Position numbers and translations under genes: made by a program. Shown here in pieces: positions 1 through 11,050 of a stretch of DNA of 45,471 nucleotides. This stretch comes from Burkholderiales bacterium (GTDB taxonomy: Bacteria > Pseudomonadota > Gammaproteobacteria > Burkholderiales > Burkholderiaceae_C), in the NCBI GenBank assembly GCA_019509985.1, contig JAEKLF010000067.1, forward strand, positions 1 through 45,471, written 5' to 3'. Each line of letters opens with the position of its first letter. Position 1 is the stretch's first letter. The notes under the pieces are model-generated. The model was not told the origin of the DNA. It made no database searches and worked only from the letters and a program-made list of their open reading frames with translations.

Positions 1-818
1 GCGGCATCGTGCGCCAGTACTCCCTCAGCAACGACCCCGCCGAAGCGCACCGCTACGTGATCGGCGTGCTGCTCGACAGCCGTTCACGCGGCGGTTCGCG
101 GGCGGTGCACGAGCAACTGGCGCCGGGGCAAACGCTGCAGGTCAGCGCACCGAAGAATCACTTCCCACTGGCGGCGCAGGCCCGCCGCAGCCTGCTGATT
201 GCCGGCGGCATCGGCATCACGCCCATCCTGGCGATGGCCCGCCAGCTGGCGCGCGACGACGCCGATTTCGAACTCCACTACGCGGCGAGCAGCGCAGAGC
301 GCATGGCCTTTCGGGCCGAAATCGAATCGAGCGCCTGGGCCGGCGTGGCTCACTTCCACGTCGGCGACACCCGCCTGGACGTTGAAGCCCTGCTGGCCGC
401 ACAGGACGCGCATGTTCATGTCTACGTCTGCGGCCCCAAGCGCCTGATCGACGCGGTGACCGACGCGGTGAAACGCCAGGGCTGGGCCGGTGAGCGGGTT
501 CATCACGAATTCTTCGCCGGTGCCGAACCACCCGCGCCCGGCCAGAACGGCGCCTTCGAGATCCAACTCGCGCGCTCCGGCCGGATCATCCCGGTCGCCG
601 CGGACCGGACCGCCGCCGAGGCGCTGATCGCCGCCGGTGTGCCGCTGCTGACCTCTTGCGAGCAAGGCGTCTGCGGCACATGCCTGACGCCGGTGCTGGC
701 CGGCGAGCCCGAGCATCGCGACCTGTATCTGACGCCTGAGGAACAAGCGGCGAACGACCAGTTCACGCCCTGCTGCTCGCGCTCGCGCAGCCCGAGGCTG
801 GTGCTCGACTTGGCATAG
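1..818 (+). CDS. vanB: Vanillate O-demethylase reductase subunit VanB, 5'-truncated by the window edge
   Basis: This is the reductase partner of the Rieske oxygenase VanA. It passes NAD(P)H electrons through a flavin and a plant-type [2Fe-2S] centre so that vanillate is demethylated to protocatechuate. The reading frame is open from base 3 with no start codon typical of the family; roughly the first 45 residues of a protein usually near 315 aa lie outside the window. The visible part begins in the flavin-binding RQYSL motif, followed by the GGIGITP nucleotide-binding loop, a YVCGPKRL motif and a C-terminal ferredoxin domain with CEQGVCGTC plus a distal Cys. The order flavin-NAD-[2Fe-2S] is that of the phthalate dioxygenase reductase class. 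VanA would be expected upstream, out of view. Other Rieske reductases of this class (phenoxybenzoate, phthalate) cannot be excluded, but nearby protocatechuate catabolism supports vanB. Confidence 0.85.
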   Translation, partial: GIVRQYSLSNDPAEAHRYVIGVLLDSRSRGGSRAVHEQLAPGQTLQVSAPKNHFPLAAQARRSLLIAGGIGITPILAMARQLARDDADFELHYAASSAERMAFRAEIESSAWAGVAHFHVGDTRLDVEALLAAQDAHVHVYVCGPKRLIDAVTDAVKRQGWAGERVHHEFFAGAEPPAPGQNGAFEIQLARSGRIIPVAADRTAAEALIAAGVPLLTSCEQGVCGTCLTPVLAGEPEHRDLYLTPEEQAANDQFTPCCSRSRSPRLVLDLA

Positions 819-889
819 CCCAGCGCGACGGGCTCGCGCACACGGCCTTCAAGCTCATGGTGCGCGATGCGAAGCGCATGGGTGCGGTT

Positions 890-1351
890 TCAACGCTCGA
901 TCGGAAACATCGGTCGACCGCTCTTGGTCTGAGCCGCCGGAACCTCTTCCTGCATCACGTCCCAGTGTTCAACCAGCTTTCCGTTCTTGACGCGAAAGAT
1001 GTCGACGACCACGAGCGGCTTCGGTCCCCATCCCGTGACGCGGCCATGGATCATCACCATGTCGCCGTCTGCCGCGATGATGCCAGGCTCGTACTTGAAA
1101 TTGGCGGGCAGCGAGGCTACCACCTTCGGCAGGTCGTCGGCCCCGTCCGCCATCGTCGGATTGTGCTGAAGATAGGGCTTGCCGTAGTAGAGCCGCATGG
1201 CCTTCTCAGCGTCCCGGGTGACGAAAAGCTCGTGCATGGCATTGCTGACCAGCTTCTTGTTGGCTTCCTCCAGCGGGCCCGCGAACGCTTGACCCGAGCC
1301 AATGCAGATGACGGCGACGGCCACGCTGGCGAATTGCAAGAACGACTTCAC
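890..1351 (-). CDS. Secreted NTF2/SnoaL-like protein
   Basis: The product is a 153-aa protein with a signal peptide (hydrophobic stretch up to QAFA-G near residue 26) followed by a SnoaL/NTF2-like fold. The fold is recognised by the alpha-helical start with HELF, the YxxPxYLQHNP motif and the late HWDVMQE strand typical of the cystatin-like cone. Members of this family act as polyketide cyclases, dehydratases or have no known reaction, so no function is assigned. I chose the GTG start at 1351 because a GGAGG lies 8 bases upstream and the signal peptide begins there; a longer frame to 1459 would lack a signal peptide. It is divergent from the LysR gene that begins at 1477, with palindromic sites between them, so it is probably that regulator's target. 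Confidence 0.7.
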   Translation of the reverse strand: MKSFLQFASVAVAVICIGSGQAFAGPLEEANKKLVSNAMHELFVTRDAEKAMRLYYGKPYLQHNPTMADGADDLPKVVASLPANFKYEPGIIAADGDMVMIHGRVTGWGPKPLVVVDIFRVKNGKLVEHWDVMQEEVPAAQTKSGRPMFPIER

Positions 1352-1418
1352 TAGATGCTCCTCCAAAGTTGGTGGCTGGATCGTAGGAGGGGCGGTTGTC
1401 GCAGTTAAGGGGCCAAAG

Positions 1419-1446
1419 CGGCATGCTTTATGCCGTCGGTCGGCAT
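1419..1446. promoter_or_regulatory. Three alternating CGGCAT/ATGCCG half-sites (LysR-type operator candidate)
   Basis: In the 125-bp divergent gap there are CGGCAT (1419-1424), ATGCCG (1430-1435) and CGGCAT (1441-1446), each separated by exactly 5 bases. They form two overlapping 17-bp perfect inverted repeats. Position and symmetry fit the binding and activation sites of the LysR regulator that starts 31 bases further on. Confidence 0.55.
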
Positions 1447-1476
1447 AATCAGGCGTCACGTCCGAGGAAGATTTGT

Positions 1477-2346
1477 GTGGACAAATTCGTCGCGATCAAA
1501 GTCTTCCTCCAGGTCGTGCGGGCCGGCTCGTTCGTCAGGGCCGCTGAGCAGCTTGGTTTGTCTCAGACGAGCGCGTCACGGATCGTCCGAGAACTCGAAG
1601 AGACAGTGGGCGTGCGCCTTCTGAATCGCTCGACTCGCAGTCTCAGCTTGACCGACGTCGGCGACCGACTGTTCACCCTCTATGGCCAGGTGGTCGACGA
1701 TCTCGAGGGAATGGAGGCAGAGGCCGCTGGATCGGGCTCCTCAACGGCCCGGCGTCGTTTGCGAGTGGCGCTTCCCTACAGCTTCGCCACACGTCGGCTC
1801 GATGCTGCGATCTGCCGGTTTCGCGAGGAGCATCCGACTGTAGATCTGGAAATCCGACTCGACGATTCTCCGACTGACCTCGTCCGAGATGGCTTCGACC
1901 TGAGCATCCGGATCGCTCCAGCGCTTGGCTCTTCGACAATTGCCCGACGGATCGCCTCCGTGCCCATGGTCACATGCGCCGCACCGGCCTATCTTCAGCG
2001 GCGTGGTCGGCCACTGATTCCGGGGAACCTCGAGAACCACGAGTGCCTCCTCTACACCGACGCCGATCCGCCAGACGAATGGACTTTCGAACGTGACGGA
2101 AACCGCGAAGTGCAGCGAGTGGCAGGGGCGGTGAAGGCGAACAGCGGCGATATGTTGTGCGCGCTTGCCGTGGCGGGACAGGGGATCATTTTCCAGCCGG
2201 CTTTCATCGTCGGCGCAGAGATCGCCTCAGGCAAGCTGTTGCCGATCCTGGAGGACTTCGAGCCGCAGCCAAGGAGCGCCTACGCGATTTATCCGCCGAC
2301 CATTTCGGGTCAGCGGATCAACTACCTAACAGTAAACGGCGCCTGA
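1477..2346 (+). CDS. LysR family transcriptional regulator
   Basis: This is a DNA-binding regulator with the LysR N-terminal winged helix (residues 1-60: AxxLGLSQTSASRIVRELE and the NRSTRSLSLTDVG wing) and a periplasmic-binding-like effector domain (about 90-285), close to the CrgA/DsdC-like subgroup that regulates a divergent neighbour. The GTG at 1477 is chosen because GAGGAAG precedes it at about 6 bases and the usual DKFVAIKVFLQV beginning follows. The C terminus is short: after YPPTISGQRINY the helix normally ending this family is replaced by LTVNGA and a stop, and the last 25 bases overlap the convergent amidohydrolase gene. Codon use is less GC-biased than in the neighbouring catabolic genes, which hints at separate origin. 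The probable target is the divergent SnoaL-like gene. Confidence 0.85.
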   Translation: MDKFVAIKVFLQVVRAGSFVRAAEQLGLSQTSASRIVRELEETVGVRLLNRSTRSLSLTDVGDRLFTLYGQVVDDLEGMEAEAAGSGSSTARRRLRVALPYSFATRRLDAAICRFREEHPTVDLEIRLDDSPTDLVRDGFDLSIRIAPALGSSTIARRIASVPMVTCAAPAYLQRRGRPLIPGNLENHECLLYTDADPPDEWTFERDGNREVQRVAGAVKANSGDMLCALAVAGQGIIFQPAFIVGAEIASGKLLPILEDFEPQPRSAYAIYPPTISGQRINYLTVNGA

Positions 2347-3605
2347 TACGGCCTCCCAAACGCCACTCCCGCCACCACCGTCTCCACCGGTTTCAGGTAC
2401 ACCTTCCCCTGCCTCGTGTTGTTTCTCGTATCGACAAACGACACGGGTGACTCGACCACCTCCATGATCGACAGGTCCGCCGGAGCACCCGCCTGCAGCG
2501 TGCCGTGTTTGGGGATGCGGTCGATGATCTGCGCGGGCGCCGAGGTGGCCATGGCCACCACTTCGGCGAGCGAATAGCCCATGTTCAGGAACTTGCTCAT
2601 CACCCACGTCAGGTACGGTATGCCGGGTGAGTTGCCGCTGAAGACGTGAACGTCCGACGAGATCGTGTCCGGTGGGCAGCCTTGCGCGATTGCGGCTTCG
2701 GCCACCGTGTAGTCGAAGCTGCCGCCCCCATGACCCACGTCGAAGATGACACCGCGCTTCTTCGCTTCCAGCGCCGCGGGCAGGAGCTTGCCATCCTGCA
2801 CGATATTTGTTCCTTCGCCTGCCACATTCGGCGCGCCGGAGAAGCAGTGGGTCAGCACGTCGCCGGGGCGCAGCACGTCGAGGATCTGCGACATCAGCTG
2901 GCGGCTCTGCACGCCCCCGATATGGACCATCATCCTCGCGGGCACGCCAGATGCGACGCATGCGGCGATGCCGCGCCTGAGTGGCTCCATGCCGTGGTTG
3001 GCGATCACGTTCTCACTCATGCGCACTTTCACGCCCAGGACGATGTCCGCGTTCTCAGCGACGGCGCGGGCGGTCAACCCGACTTGGGCGTATTCGATGT
3101 TGAACAATTCGGGCACGGGAAAGCCCGAGAGTCCAGTCACGCCAATGTGAATGAACGCGAAGTGGCGCGTGCGCGACGCGGGCACGATGAAACGGCGGAA
3201 CGCAGCGAAGTTGTTGGCGCCCGCGTCGCCAGCGGAGACGACGGTGGTCGTCCCTTGGTACGGCACCAATTCGTCTGCCGGAATTCCGATGGCCGAGCCG
3301 TACGGGTACACGTGGCAGTGCAGATCAATCAGGCCAGGCGTCACGAGCTTGCCGTGCGCGTCCATCACGCGTCGCCCGCGATCAGCGGGAATTGACGGCG
3401 CGACGGTTTCAATAAGGCCGTAGCGGATCCCGATGTCGCGCATACCTGAGAGCCGCTGGCTTGGGTCCAGCACGTTGCAGTTGCGGATCAATAGGTCGAA
3501 CTTGTCATCCGGTCCCATTGCCGCGTTTGCCGCGCCGGGCAGCATGCTCAGTCCTGTCAGCGATGCACCCGCCTGGATTAACCGGCGCCGCGTGATGTCG
3601 GCCAT
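2322..3605 (-). CDS. Tat-exported amidohydrolase/deacetylase family metallohydrolase
   Basis: This 427-aa metal-dependent hydrolase of the amidohydrolase superfamily carries a twin-arginine leader (residues 1-28, RRRLIQAG motif, AANA cleavage region), so it likely acts in the periplasm. Metal-site residues are visible: HCH at 96-98, a candidate carboxylated Lys193 in GVKVRMSE, His228, His253 in THCFSG and Asp318 in SSDVH. The motif set resembles the deacetylase subgroup that includes acyl-mandelate and acyl-amino-acid hydrolases. The substrate is unknown. The ATG at 3605 is selected because the Tat leader begins there with a purine-rich GAGGGGA upstream; an in-frame upstream start at 3695 would bury the leader. 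Its 3' end overlaps the convergent LysR gene by 25 bases. Confidence 0.8.
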   Translation of the reverse strand: MADITRRRLIQAGASLTGLSMLPGAANAAMGPDDKFDLLIRNCNVLDPSQRLSGMRDIGIRYGLIETVAPSIPADRGRRVMDAHGKLVTPGLIDLHCHVYPYGSAIGIPADELVPYQGTTTVVSAGDAGANNFAAFRRFIVPASRTRHFAFIHIGVTGLSGFPVPELFNIEYAQVGLTARAVAENADIVLGVKVRMSENVIANHGMEPLRRGIAACVASGVPARMMVHIGGVQSRQLMSQILDVLRPGDVLTHCFSGAPNVAGEGTNIVQDGKLLPAALEAKKRGVIFDVGHGGGSFDYTVAEAAIAQGCPPDTISSDVHVFSGNSPGIPYLTWVMSKFLNMGYSLAEVVAMATSAPAQIIDRIPKHGTLQAGAPADLSIMEVVESPVSFVDTRNNTRQGKVYLKPVETVVAGVAFGRPYQAPFTVR

Positions 3606-3863
3606 GGCTCGTCCCCTCGCTCCTACGGTGCGCGGAATATCTGCCGGGGGAGGGGCGGCGTCAATGACTGGGCGACAGCTCTGCGGCGCCGCCATTGCGT
3701 CGGCGCACGATGCCCGCTCCTGGCCGTGAGCCGGTGCCGCGGGAGGAGCGGCGCGGGCACGTCACTATCGCCACCCGAACGCGATACGAGCCCCGCCCCT
3801 TCTTCCACACCCTGGCCCACATCGCCGTGCATCCTTTCCAAATGCGCCGCTCACAGGTCTGGC

Positions 3864-6970
<3,107 letters not shown>

Positions 6971-6977
6971 GCCGGAT

Positions 6978-6994
6978 CGCTATAGCTGCTAGCG
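6978..6994. promoter_or_regulatory. Candidate LysR binding site upstream of the lig operon
   Basis: The divergent gap contains CGCTA (6978-6982) and TAGCG (6990-6994) as a 5-7-5 inverted repeat, with a third TAGCG at 7006-7010 sixteen bases later. The geometry suits a LysR recognition plus activation site. No classical T-N11-A match is exact, so the assignment is tentative. Confidence 0.35.
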
Positions 6995-7042
6995 GTAGCC
7001 AGACCTAGCGTGATAGAGCGCCGCTGCCAAGAATCGCACCCC

Positions 7043-7744
7043 ATGAGCACTGCCCTCACCCTGATCTCGTCCATGGCCACGCGCCATCTGATGACGGCAC
7101 TGGCGCAATCCCATGCCCAGACCGGTGCGCCGGCCGTGCGCCTGGAGTCCGTCGGCGGCGTGGACGCCGCGCGGCGTGTTCAGGACGGCGAGGCCTTCGA
7201 CGTGGTCGTGCTGGCCAGCGACGCCATCGCCAAGCTGGACGCCGCCGGGCGGCTGAAGCCCGACAGCGTGCGTGCCATCGCCGACTCCAGCGTCGCGCTT
7301 GCCGTTCGCGCCGGCACCGCACCACCCGACATCGGCACCGAAGCCGCCCTGCGCGCCGCTGTGCTGCAGGCCCGCACCATCGGCTATTCGACCGGGCCCA
7401 GCGGCACGGGCCTGATGAAGCTCTTCGAACGCTGGGGCCTGACCGACACGCTGAAGGGCCGCCTGGTGCAGGCCCGCCCCGGCGTGCCGGTTGGCAGCCT
7501 GGTGGCCGGCGGCGAGGTCGAACTGGGCTTCCAGCAATACAGCGAGCTGATGGACCTCCCTGGCATCACGCTGCTCGGCGGCATGCCGGCGTCGGTGGAC
7601 ATGGTCACCCGCTTCAGTGGCGCCGTGACGGCCAACACGGCCCAGCCCGATGCGGCCCAGGCGCTGCTGGATTTCATGGCCAGCCCCGCCACCGAAGCGA
7701 TCAAACGGCAACACGGCATGCGCGCCGCCGAAGACACGCACTGA
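7043..7744 (+). CDS. ModA-like substrate-binding domain protein without signal peptide
   Basis: This 233-aa protein has the periplasmic-binding fold of the molybdate-binding (ModA/PBP type 2) family: a VVVLASDAIAKLDAAGRL segment, then a STGPSGTGLMKLFERWG phosphate-loop-like turn and the closing MRAAEDTH region. Unlike true ModA it has no hydrophobic leader; the chain starts MSTALTLISSMATRHLM, so a cytoplasmic location is likely. The ATG at 7043 has only a weak upstream purine run; an in-frame start at 7010 adds 11 hydrophilic residues and no signal. It is the first gene of the lig operon, 24 bases before the transporter. Its role is unknown: it may be a ligand sensor, a chaperone for an aromatic acid or an accessory to the importer. 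Confidence 0.75.
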   Translation: MSTALTLISSMATRHLMTALAQSHAQTGAPAVRLESVGGVDAARRVQDGEAFDVVVLASDAIAKLDAAGRLKPDSVRAIADSSVALAVRAGTAPPDIGTEAALRAAVLQARTIGYSTGPSGTGLMKLFERWGLTDTLKGRLVQARPGVPVGSLVAGGEVELGFQQYSELMDLPGITLLGGMPASVDMVTRFSGAVTANTAQPDAAQALLDFMASPATEAIKRQHGMRAAEDTH

Positions 7745-7768
7745 CCCCAACGACAACAGGAGACAAGC

Positions 7769-9148
7769 ATGCAGACCTCACAGAATCCCAGCCCCGGCCC
7801 GCGCGCCGTGGACGTGCAGCGCCTCATCGACGACCACCCGCTGTCCGGCTGGCAATGGGTCGTCTTTGCGCTGTGCTTCTTCGTCGTGCTGCTGGACGGC
7901 TTCGACACCGCGGCCATCGGCTACATCGCCCCGTCGCTCATTAAGGACTGGGGCGTCACCAAGCCCATGCTGGCGCCGGTGCTCAGCGCCGCTCTCTTCG
8001 GCCTGGCCGCCGGAGCGCTGCTGTCCGGCCCCATTGCCGACCGGCTGGGCCGCAAGCGCGTGCTGACGGTGACCGTGCTGCTCTTCGGCGTGGCCACGCT
8101 GGTCTCGGCATTCGCCACCAACCTGACGGAGCTCAGCGTGCTGCGCTTCATCACCGGCCTGGGACTGGGTGCGGCCATGCCCAGTGCCGTCACGCTGATG
8201 AGCGAGTATTGCCCCACCGCGCGCCGCTCCACGCTGACCAACCTGATGTTCTGCGGCTTCCCGCTGGGCGCGGCCTTCGGCGGCTTCCTGGCCGCGTGGA
8301 TGATCCCGCAATGGGGCTGGCAGAGCGTGCTGATGCTGGGCGGCATCGCGCCGCTGGTTCTGACGGTCGGCCTGCTGACGCTGCTGCCCGAGTCGGTGCG
8401 CTTCATGGTCACGCGCCGCCAACCCATTGAGCGCATCCGCGCGGCCCTGGCCCGCATCGCCGGCCCGCAGGTGCACCAGATCGAGCGCTTCACGCTGAGC
8501 GAGACGCGCGTCGTCACCAACGAGCGCGGCGGCCTGGCCCAGGTGCTGGCCCGCTCCTACCGCCTGGGCACGCTGATGCTGTGGATCGCCTACTTCATGG
8601 GTCTGGTGATCTTCTATGCGCTCATCAACTGGATGCCGCTGCTGTTCAAGGAGGCCGGCATCGAGCCGCGCACCGCGACGCTGATCTCCGCCCTCTTTCC
8701 GCTCGGCGGCGTGGGCGCCGTGTTCTTCGGCTGGCTGATGGACCGCGTGGAGCCCAACCGCATCGTCGCCCTGGGCTTTGCGCTGACGTCGGTGGCCATC
8801 TGGTCCATCGGCCAGATGACGGGCAACGTGGCGGCGCTGGTCGTCTGCGTCTTTCTGGCCGGCGTGCTGATGAACACCGCGCAGTCCTCGCTGCCGGCGC
8901 TGGCCGCGGCCTTCTACCCCACCAACGCGCGTGCCACCGGCGTGTCCTGGATGCTGGGCCTCGGCCGCTTCGGCGGCATTCTGGGCTCGCTGCTGGTGGC
9001 GCAAATGGCCGCCATGCACGCCAGCATCGGCACCGTGTTCCTGGTGCTGGCCGTGCCCGGCGCCCTCGCCGCCACGGCGTTGTGGATCAAGCGCGATGCC
9101 GATGGCTTTGCCAGCGATGGCGAGGCTCGCGCCGTACTCGCGCACTGA
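7769..9148 (+). CDS. MFS importer for aromatic acids (AAHS family, PcaK/PmdK-like)
   Basis: This 459-aa, 12-helix proton symporter belongs to the aromatic acid:H+ symporter family in the inner membrane. It has the family signature DGFDTAAIGY in helix 1 (residues 43-52), where the two acidic residues are needed for transport in PcaK, and the motif A loop DRLGRKR between helices 2 and 3. An AGGAG lies 7 bases before the ATG. Its place between the binding-like protein and ligJ makes protocatechuate, 4-hydroxybenzoate or vanillate the likely substrate. PmdK of Comamonas has the same operon context. The exact substrate cannot be read from sequence. Confidence 0.88.
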   Translation: MQTSQNPSPGPRAVDVQRLIDDHPLSGWQWVVFALCFFVVLLDGFDTAAIGYIAPSLIKDWGVTKPMLAPVLSAALFGLAAGALLSGPIADRLGRKRVLTVTVLLFGVATLVSAFATNLTELSVLRFITGLGLGAAMPSAVTLMSEYCPTARRSTLTNLMFCGFPLGAAFGGFLAAWMIPQWGWQSVLMLGGIAPLVLTVGLLTLLPESVRFMVTRRQPIERIRAALARIAGPQVHQIERFTLSETRVVTNERGGLAQVLARSYRLGTLMLWIAYFMGLVIFYALINWMPLLFKEAGIEPRTATLISALFPLGGVGAVFFGWLMDRVEPNRIVALGFALTSVAIWSIGQMTGNVAALVVCVFLAGVLMNTAQSSLPALAAAFYPTNARATGVSWMLGLGRFGGILGSLLVAQMAAMHASIGTVFLVLAVPGALAATALWIKRDADGFASDGEARAVLAH

Positions 9149-9171
9149 ACAACGACTTGGAGCAATTCCCC

Positions 9172-10200
9172 ATGATCATCGACGTCCACGGCCACTACAC
9201 GACCGCACCGGCTGCTCTCGGTGCCTGGCGCGACCTGCAGATCGCAGGCCTGAAGGACCCTTCCCGCGCACCCAAGGCCAGCGAGCTGAAGATCAGCGAC
9301 GACGAGCTGCGCGAGTCCATAGAGACCAACCAGCTCAAGCTGATGAAGCAGCGCGGCTCGGACCTGACCATCTTCAGCCCGCGTGCCAGCTTCATGGCCC
9401 ACCACATCGGCGACTTCAACACCTCCGCCACCTGGGCCGCCATCTGCAACGAGCTCTGCTACCGCGTCGCGCAACTCTTCCCCGACCACTTCGTGCCCGC
9501 CGCCATGCTGCCGCAGTCGCCCGGCGTGGACCCGGCCAGCTGCATTCCCGAACTGGTCAAGTGCGTGGAGCAGTACGGCAACGTCGGCATCAACCTGAAC
9601 CCGGACCCGTCCGGCGGCCACTGGACGTCGCCGCCGCTGTCGGACCGGCACTGGTACCCCATCTACGAGCAGATCGTCGACTACGATATCCCGGCCATGG
9701 TGCATGTGTCCACCAGCTGCAATGCCTGCTTCCACACCACCGGCGCCCACTACCTGAATGCCGACACGACGGCCTTCATGCAGTGCCTGACCAGTGACCT
9801 GTTCAAGGACTTCCCGACGCTGAAGTTCCTGATCCCGCACGGCGGCGGCGCGGTGCCCTACCACTGGGGGCGCTTCCGCGGCCTGGCCCAGGAACTGAAG
9901 AAGCCGCTGCTGAGCGAGCATCTGCTGAACAACATCTTCTTCGACACCTGCGTCTACCACCAGCCGGGCATCGACCTGTTGACCAAAGTGATCCCAGTCA
10001 AGAACATCCTGTTCGCGTCCGAGATGATCGGCGCAGTGCGCGGCATCGACCCCGAGACCGGCCACTACTACGACGACACCAAGCGCTACGTCGAGGCCAC
10101 CGCCAACCTCAGCGACGCGGACCGCCACGCGGTCTACGAGGGCAATGCCCGCCGCGTGTTTCCGCGCCTGGATGCGCAACTGAAAGCCAAGGGCCTCTGA
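9172..10200 (+). CDS. ligJ: 4-oxalomesaconate hydratase (LigJ/PmdE)
   Basis: This 342-aa amidohydrolase-superfamily enzyme adds water to the oxalomesaconate intermediate of protocatechuate 4,5-cleavage to give 4-carboxy-4-hydroxy-2-oxoadipate. The HGH metal pair lies at residues 6-8 ([11 protein letters not shown]), with further metal or substrate histidines in [24 protein letters not shown] and the acidic loop [17 protein letters not shown], all typical of LigJ. I start at ATG 9172, where the HxH strand begins; the frame runs open upstream but only overlaps the transporter gene. GGAG sits 9 bases ahead. It is followed after 2 bases by ligK, which uses its product. Confidence 0.93.
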   Translation: MIIDVHGHYTTAPAALGAWRDLQIAGLKDPSRAPKASELKISDDELRESIETNQLKLMKQRGSDLTIFSPRASFMAHHIGDFNTSATWAAICNELCYRVAQLFPDHFVPAAMLPQSPGVDPASCIPELVKCVEQYGNVGINLNPDPSGGHWTSPPLSDRHWYPIYEQIVDYDIPAMVHVSTSCNACFHTTGAHYLNADTTAFMQCLTSDLFKDFPTLKFLIPHGGGAVPYHWGRFRGLAQELKKPLLSEHLLNNIFFDTCVYHQPGIDLLTKVIPVKNILFASEMIGAVRGIDPETGHYYDDTKRYVEATANLSDADRHAVYEGNARRVFPRLDAQLKAKGL

Positions 10201-10202
10201 CC

Positions 10203-10886
10203 ATGTACGAACTCGGCGTCGTCTACCGCAACATCCAGCGCGCCGACCGCACGGCCGCCGATAGGCTGGCCGCTTTGGGCTCGGCCACCGTGCACGAGGC
10301 CATGGGCCGCGTCGGCCTGCTCAAGCCCTATATGCGGCCCATCTATGCTGGCGTCCAGGTCTCGGGCACGGCCGTGACCGTGCTGCTGCAGCCGGGTGAC
10401 AACTGGATGATGCATGTCGCCGCGGAGCAGATCCAGCCCGGCGACATCGTCGTTGCCGCCGTCACCGCCGACTGCACCGACGGCTACTTCGGTGACCTGC
10501 TTGCCACGTCCTTCCAGGCCCGCGGCGCGCGCGCCCTGGTCATCGACGCCGGCGTGCGCGACGTGAAAACGCTGCAGCAGATGGCCTTCCCTGTGTGGAG
10601 CAGGTGCATCAGCAGCAAGGGCACGATCAAGGCCACGCTGGGCTCTGTCAACGTGCCGGTCGTCTGCGCGGGCATGTGGGTCACACCGGGCGACGTCATC
10701 GTGGCGGACGACGACGGCGTCGTCTGCGTACCGGCAGCGCGTGCGGTCGACACGCTGGAAGCCGCCCTCAAGCGCGAAAGTTTCGAAGGCGAGAAGCGCG
10801 CCAAGCTGGCTTCGGGCGTGCTCGGGCTGGACATGTACAAGATGCGTGAGCCGCTCGAAAAAGCCGGCCTGCGCTACATCGACTAG
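10203..10886 (+). CDS. ligK: 4-carboxy-4-hydroxy-2-oxoadipate aldolase / oxaloacetate decarboxylase (LigK/ProA)
   Basis: This 227-aa class II pyruvate aldolase of the RraA-like fold splits 4-carboxy-4-hydroxy-2-oxoadipate into pyruvate and oxaloacetate and can decarboxylate oxaloacetate. Family marks are the [11 protein letters not shown] helix, the GD(N/D)W-type loop in [35 protein letters not shown] (Arg and Asp of the metal/substrate site) and [11 protein letters not shown]. Its length is normal. It starts 2 bases after the ligJ stop and is followed by a 145-bp structured repeat before ligI. Confidence 0.93.
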   Translation: MYELGVVYRNIQRADRTAADRLAALGSATVHEAMGRVGLLKPYMRPIYAGVQVSGTAVTVLLQPGDNWMMHVAAEQIQPGDIVVAAVTADCTDGYFGDLLATSFQARGARALVIDAGVRDVKTLQQMAFPVWSRCISSKGTIKATLGSVNVPVVCAGMWVTPGDVIVADDDGVVCVPAARAVDTLEAALKRESFEGEKRAKLASGVLGLDMYKMREPLEKAGLRYID

Positions 10887-10893
10887 GAAATGA

Positions 10894-11039
10894 AGCCCCT
10901 CGCCCAAACGCACCCCGCTGAACGCGGGCACGCCTGGTCGGTCCCCCGCGGGGACGGCGATGCTTGCGGCATTGAGCCGCAAGCACATCGCCATAGCGGG
11001 CCGGCTTGGGAGCGGCCCGGCGCTCGGCCCGAGCAATAC
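10894..11039 (+). repeat. Structured intergenic repeat, copy A
   Basis: This 146-bp element begins 7 bases after the ligK stop and ends just before ligI. It is closely matched by 18664-18808, starting at AGCCCCTCGCCCAA and ending at CAATAC in both. It contains several hairpins: CCCGC/GCGGG, GTCCCC-CGC-GGGGAC, a longer one with CTTGCGGC-ATTGA-GCCGCAAG flanked by GGCGATG/CATCGCC, and GGGCCG/CGGCCC. It has no coding potential of its own. It looks like a non-autonomous dispersed repeat or an RNA-level element in the lig mRNA. Confidence 0.85.
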
Positions 11040-11050
11040 GGATCACCAAA

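Noticed and set aside
84..746. Long antisense open frame over vanB
   Set aside because: It shows no domain pattern and mirrors the high-GC codon bias of vanB on the opposite strand.
7778..9145. 455-aa minus-strand frame opposite the MFS transporter
   Set aside because: Extremely His/Gln/Ala/Gly-rich without domains, a typical antisense shadow of a membrane-protein gene.
10894..11039. Short frames reading through the structured repeat (also at 18664-18808), giving Arg/Pro-rich peptides
   Set aside because: They are artefacts of the repeat; there is no ribosome binding site and the conserved property is hairpin structure, not reading frame.
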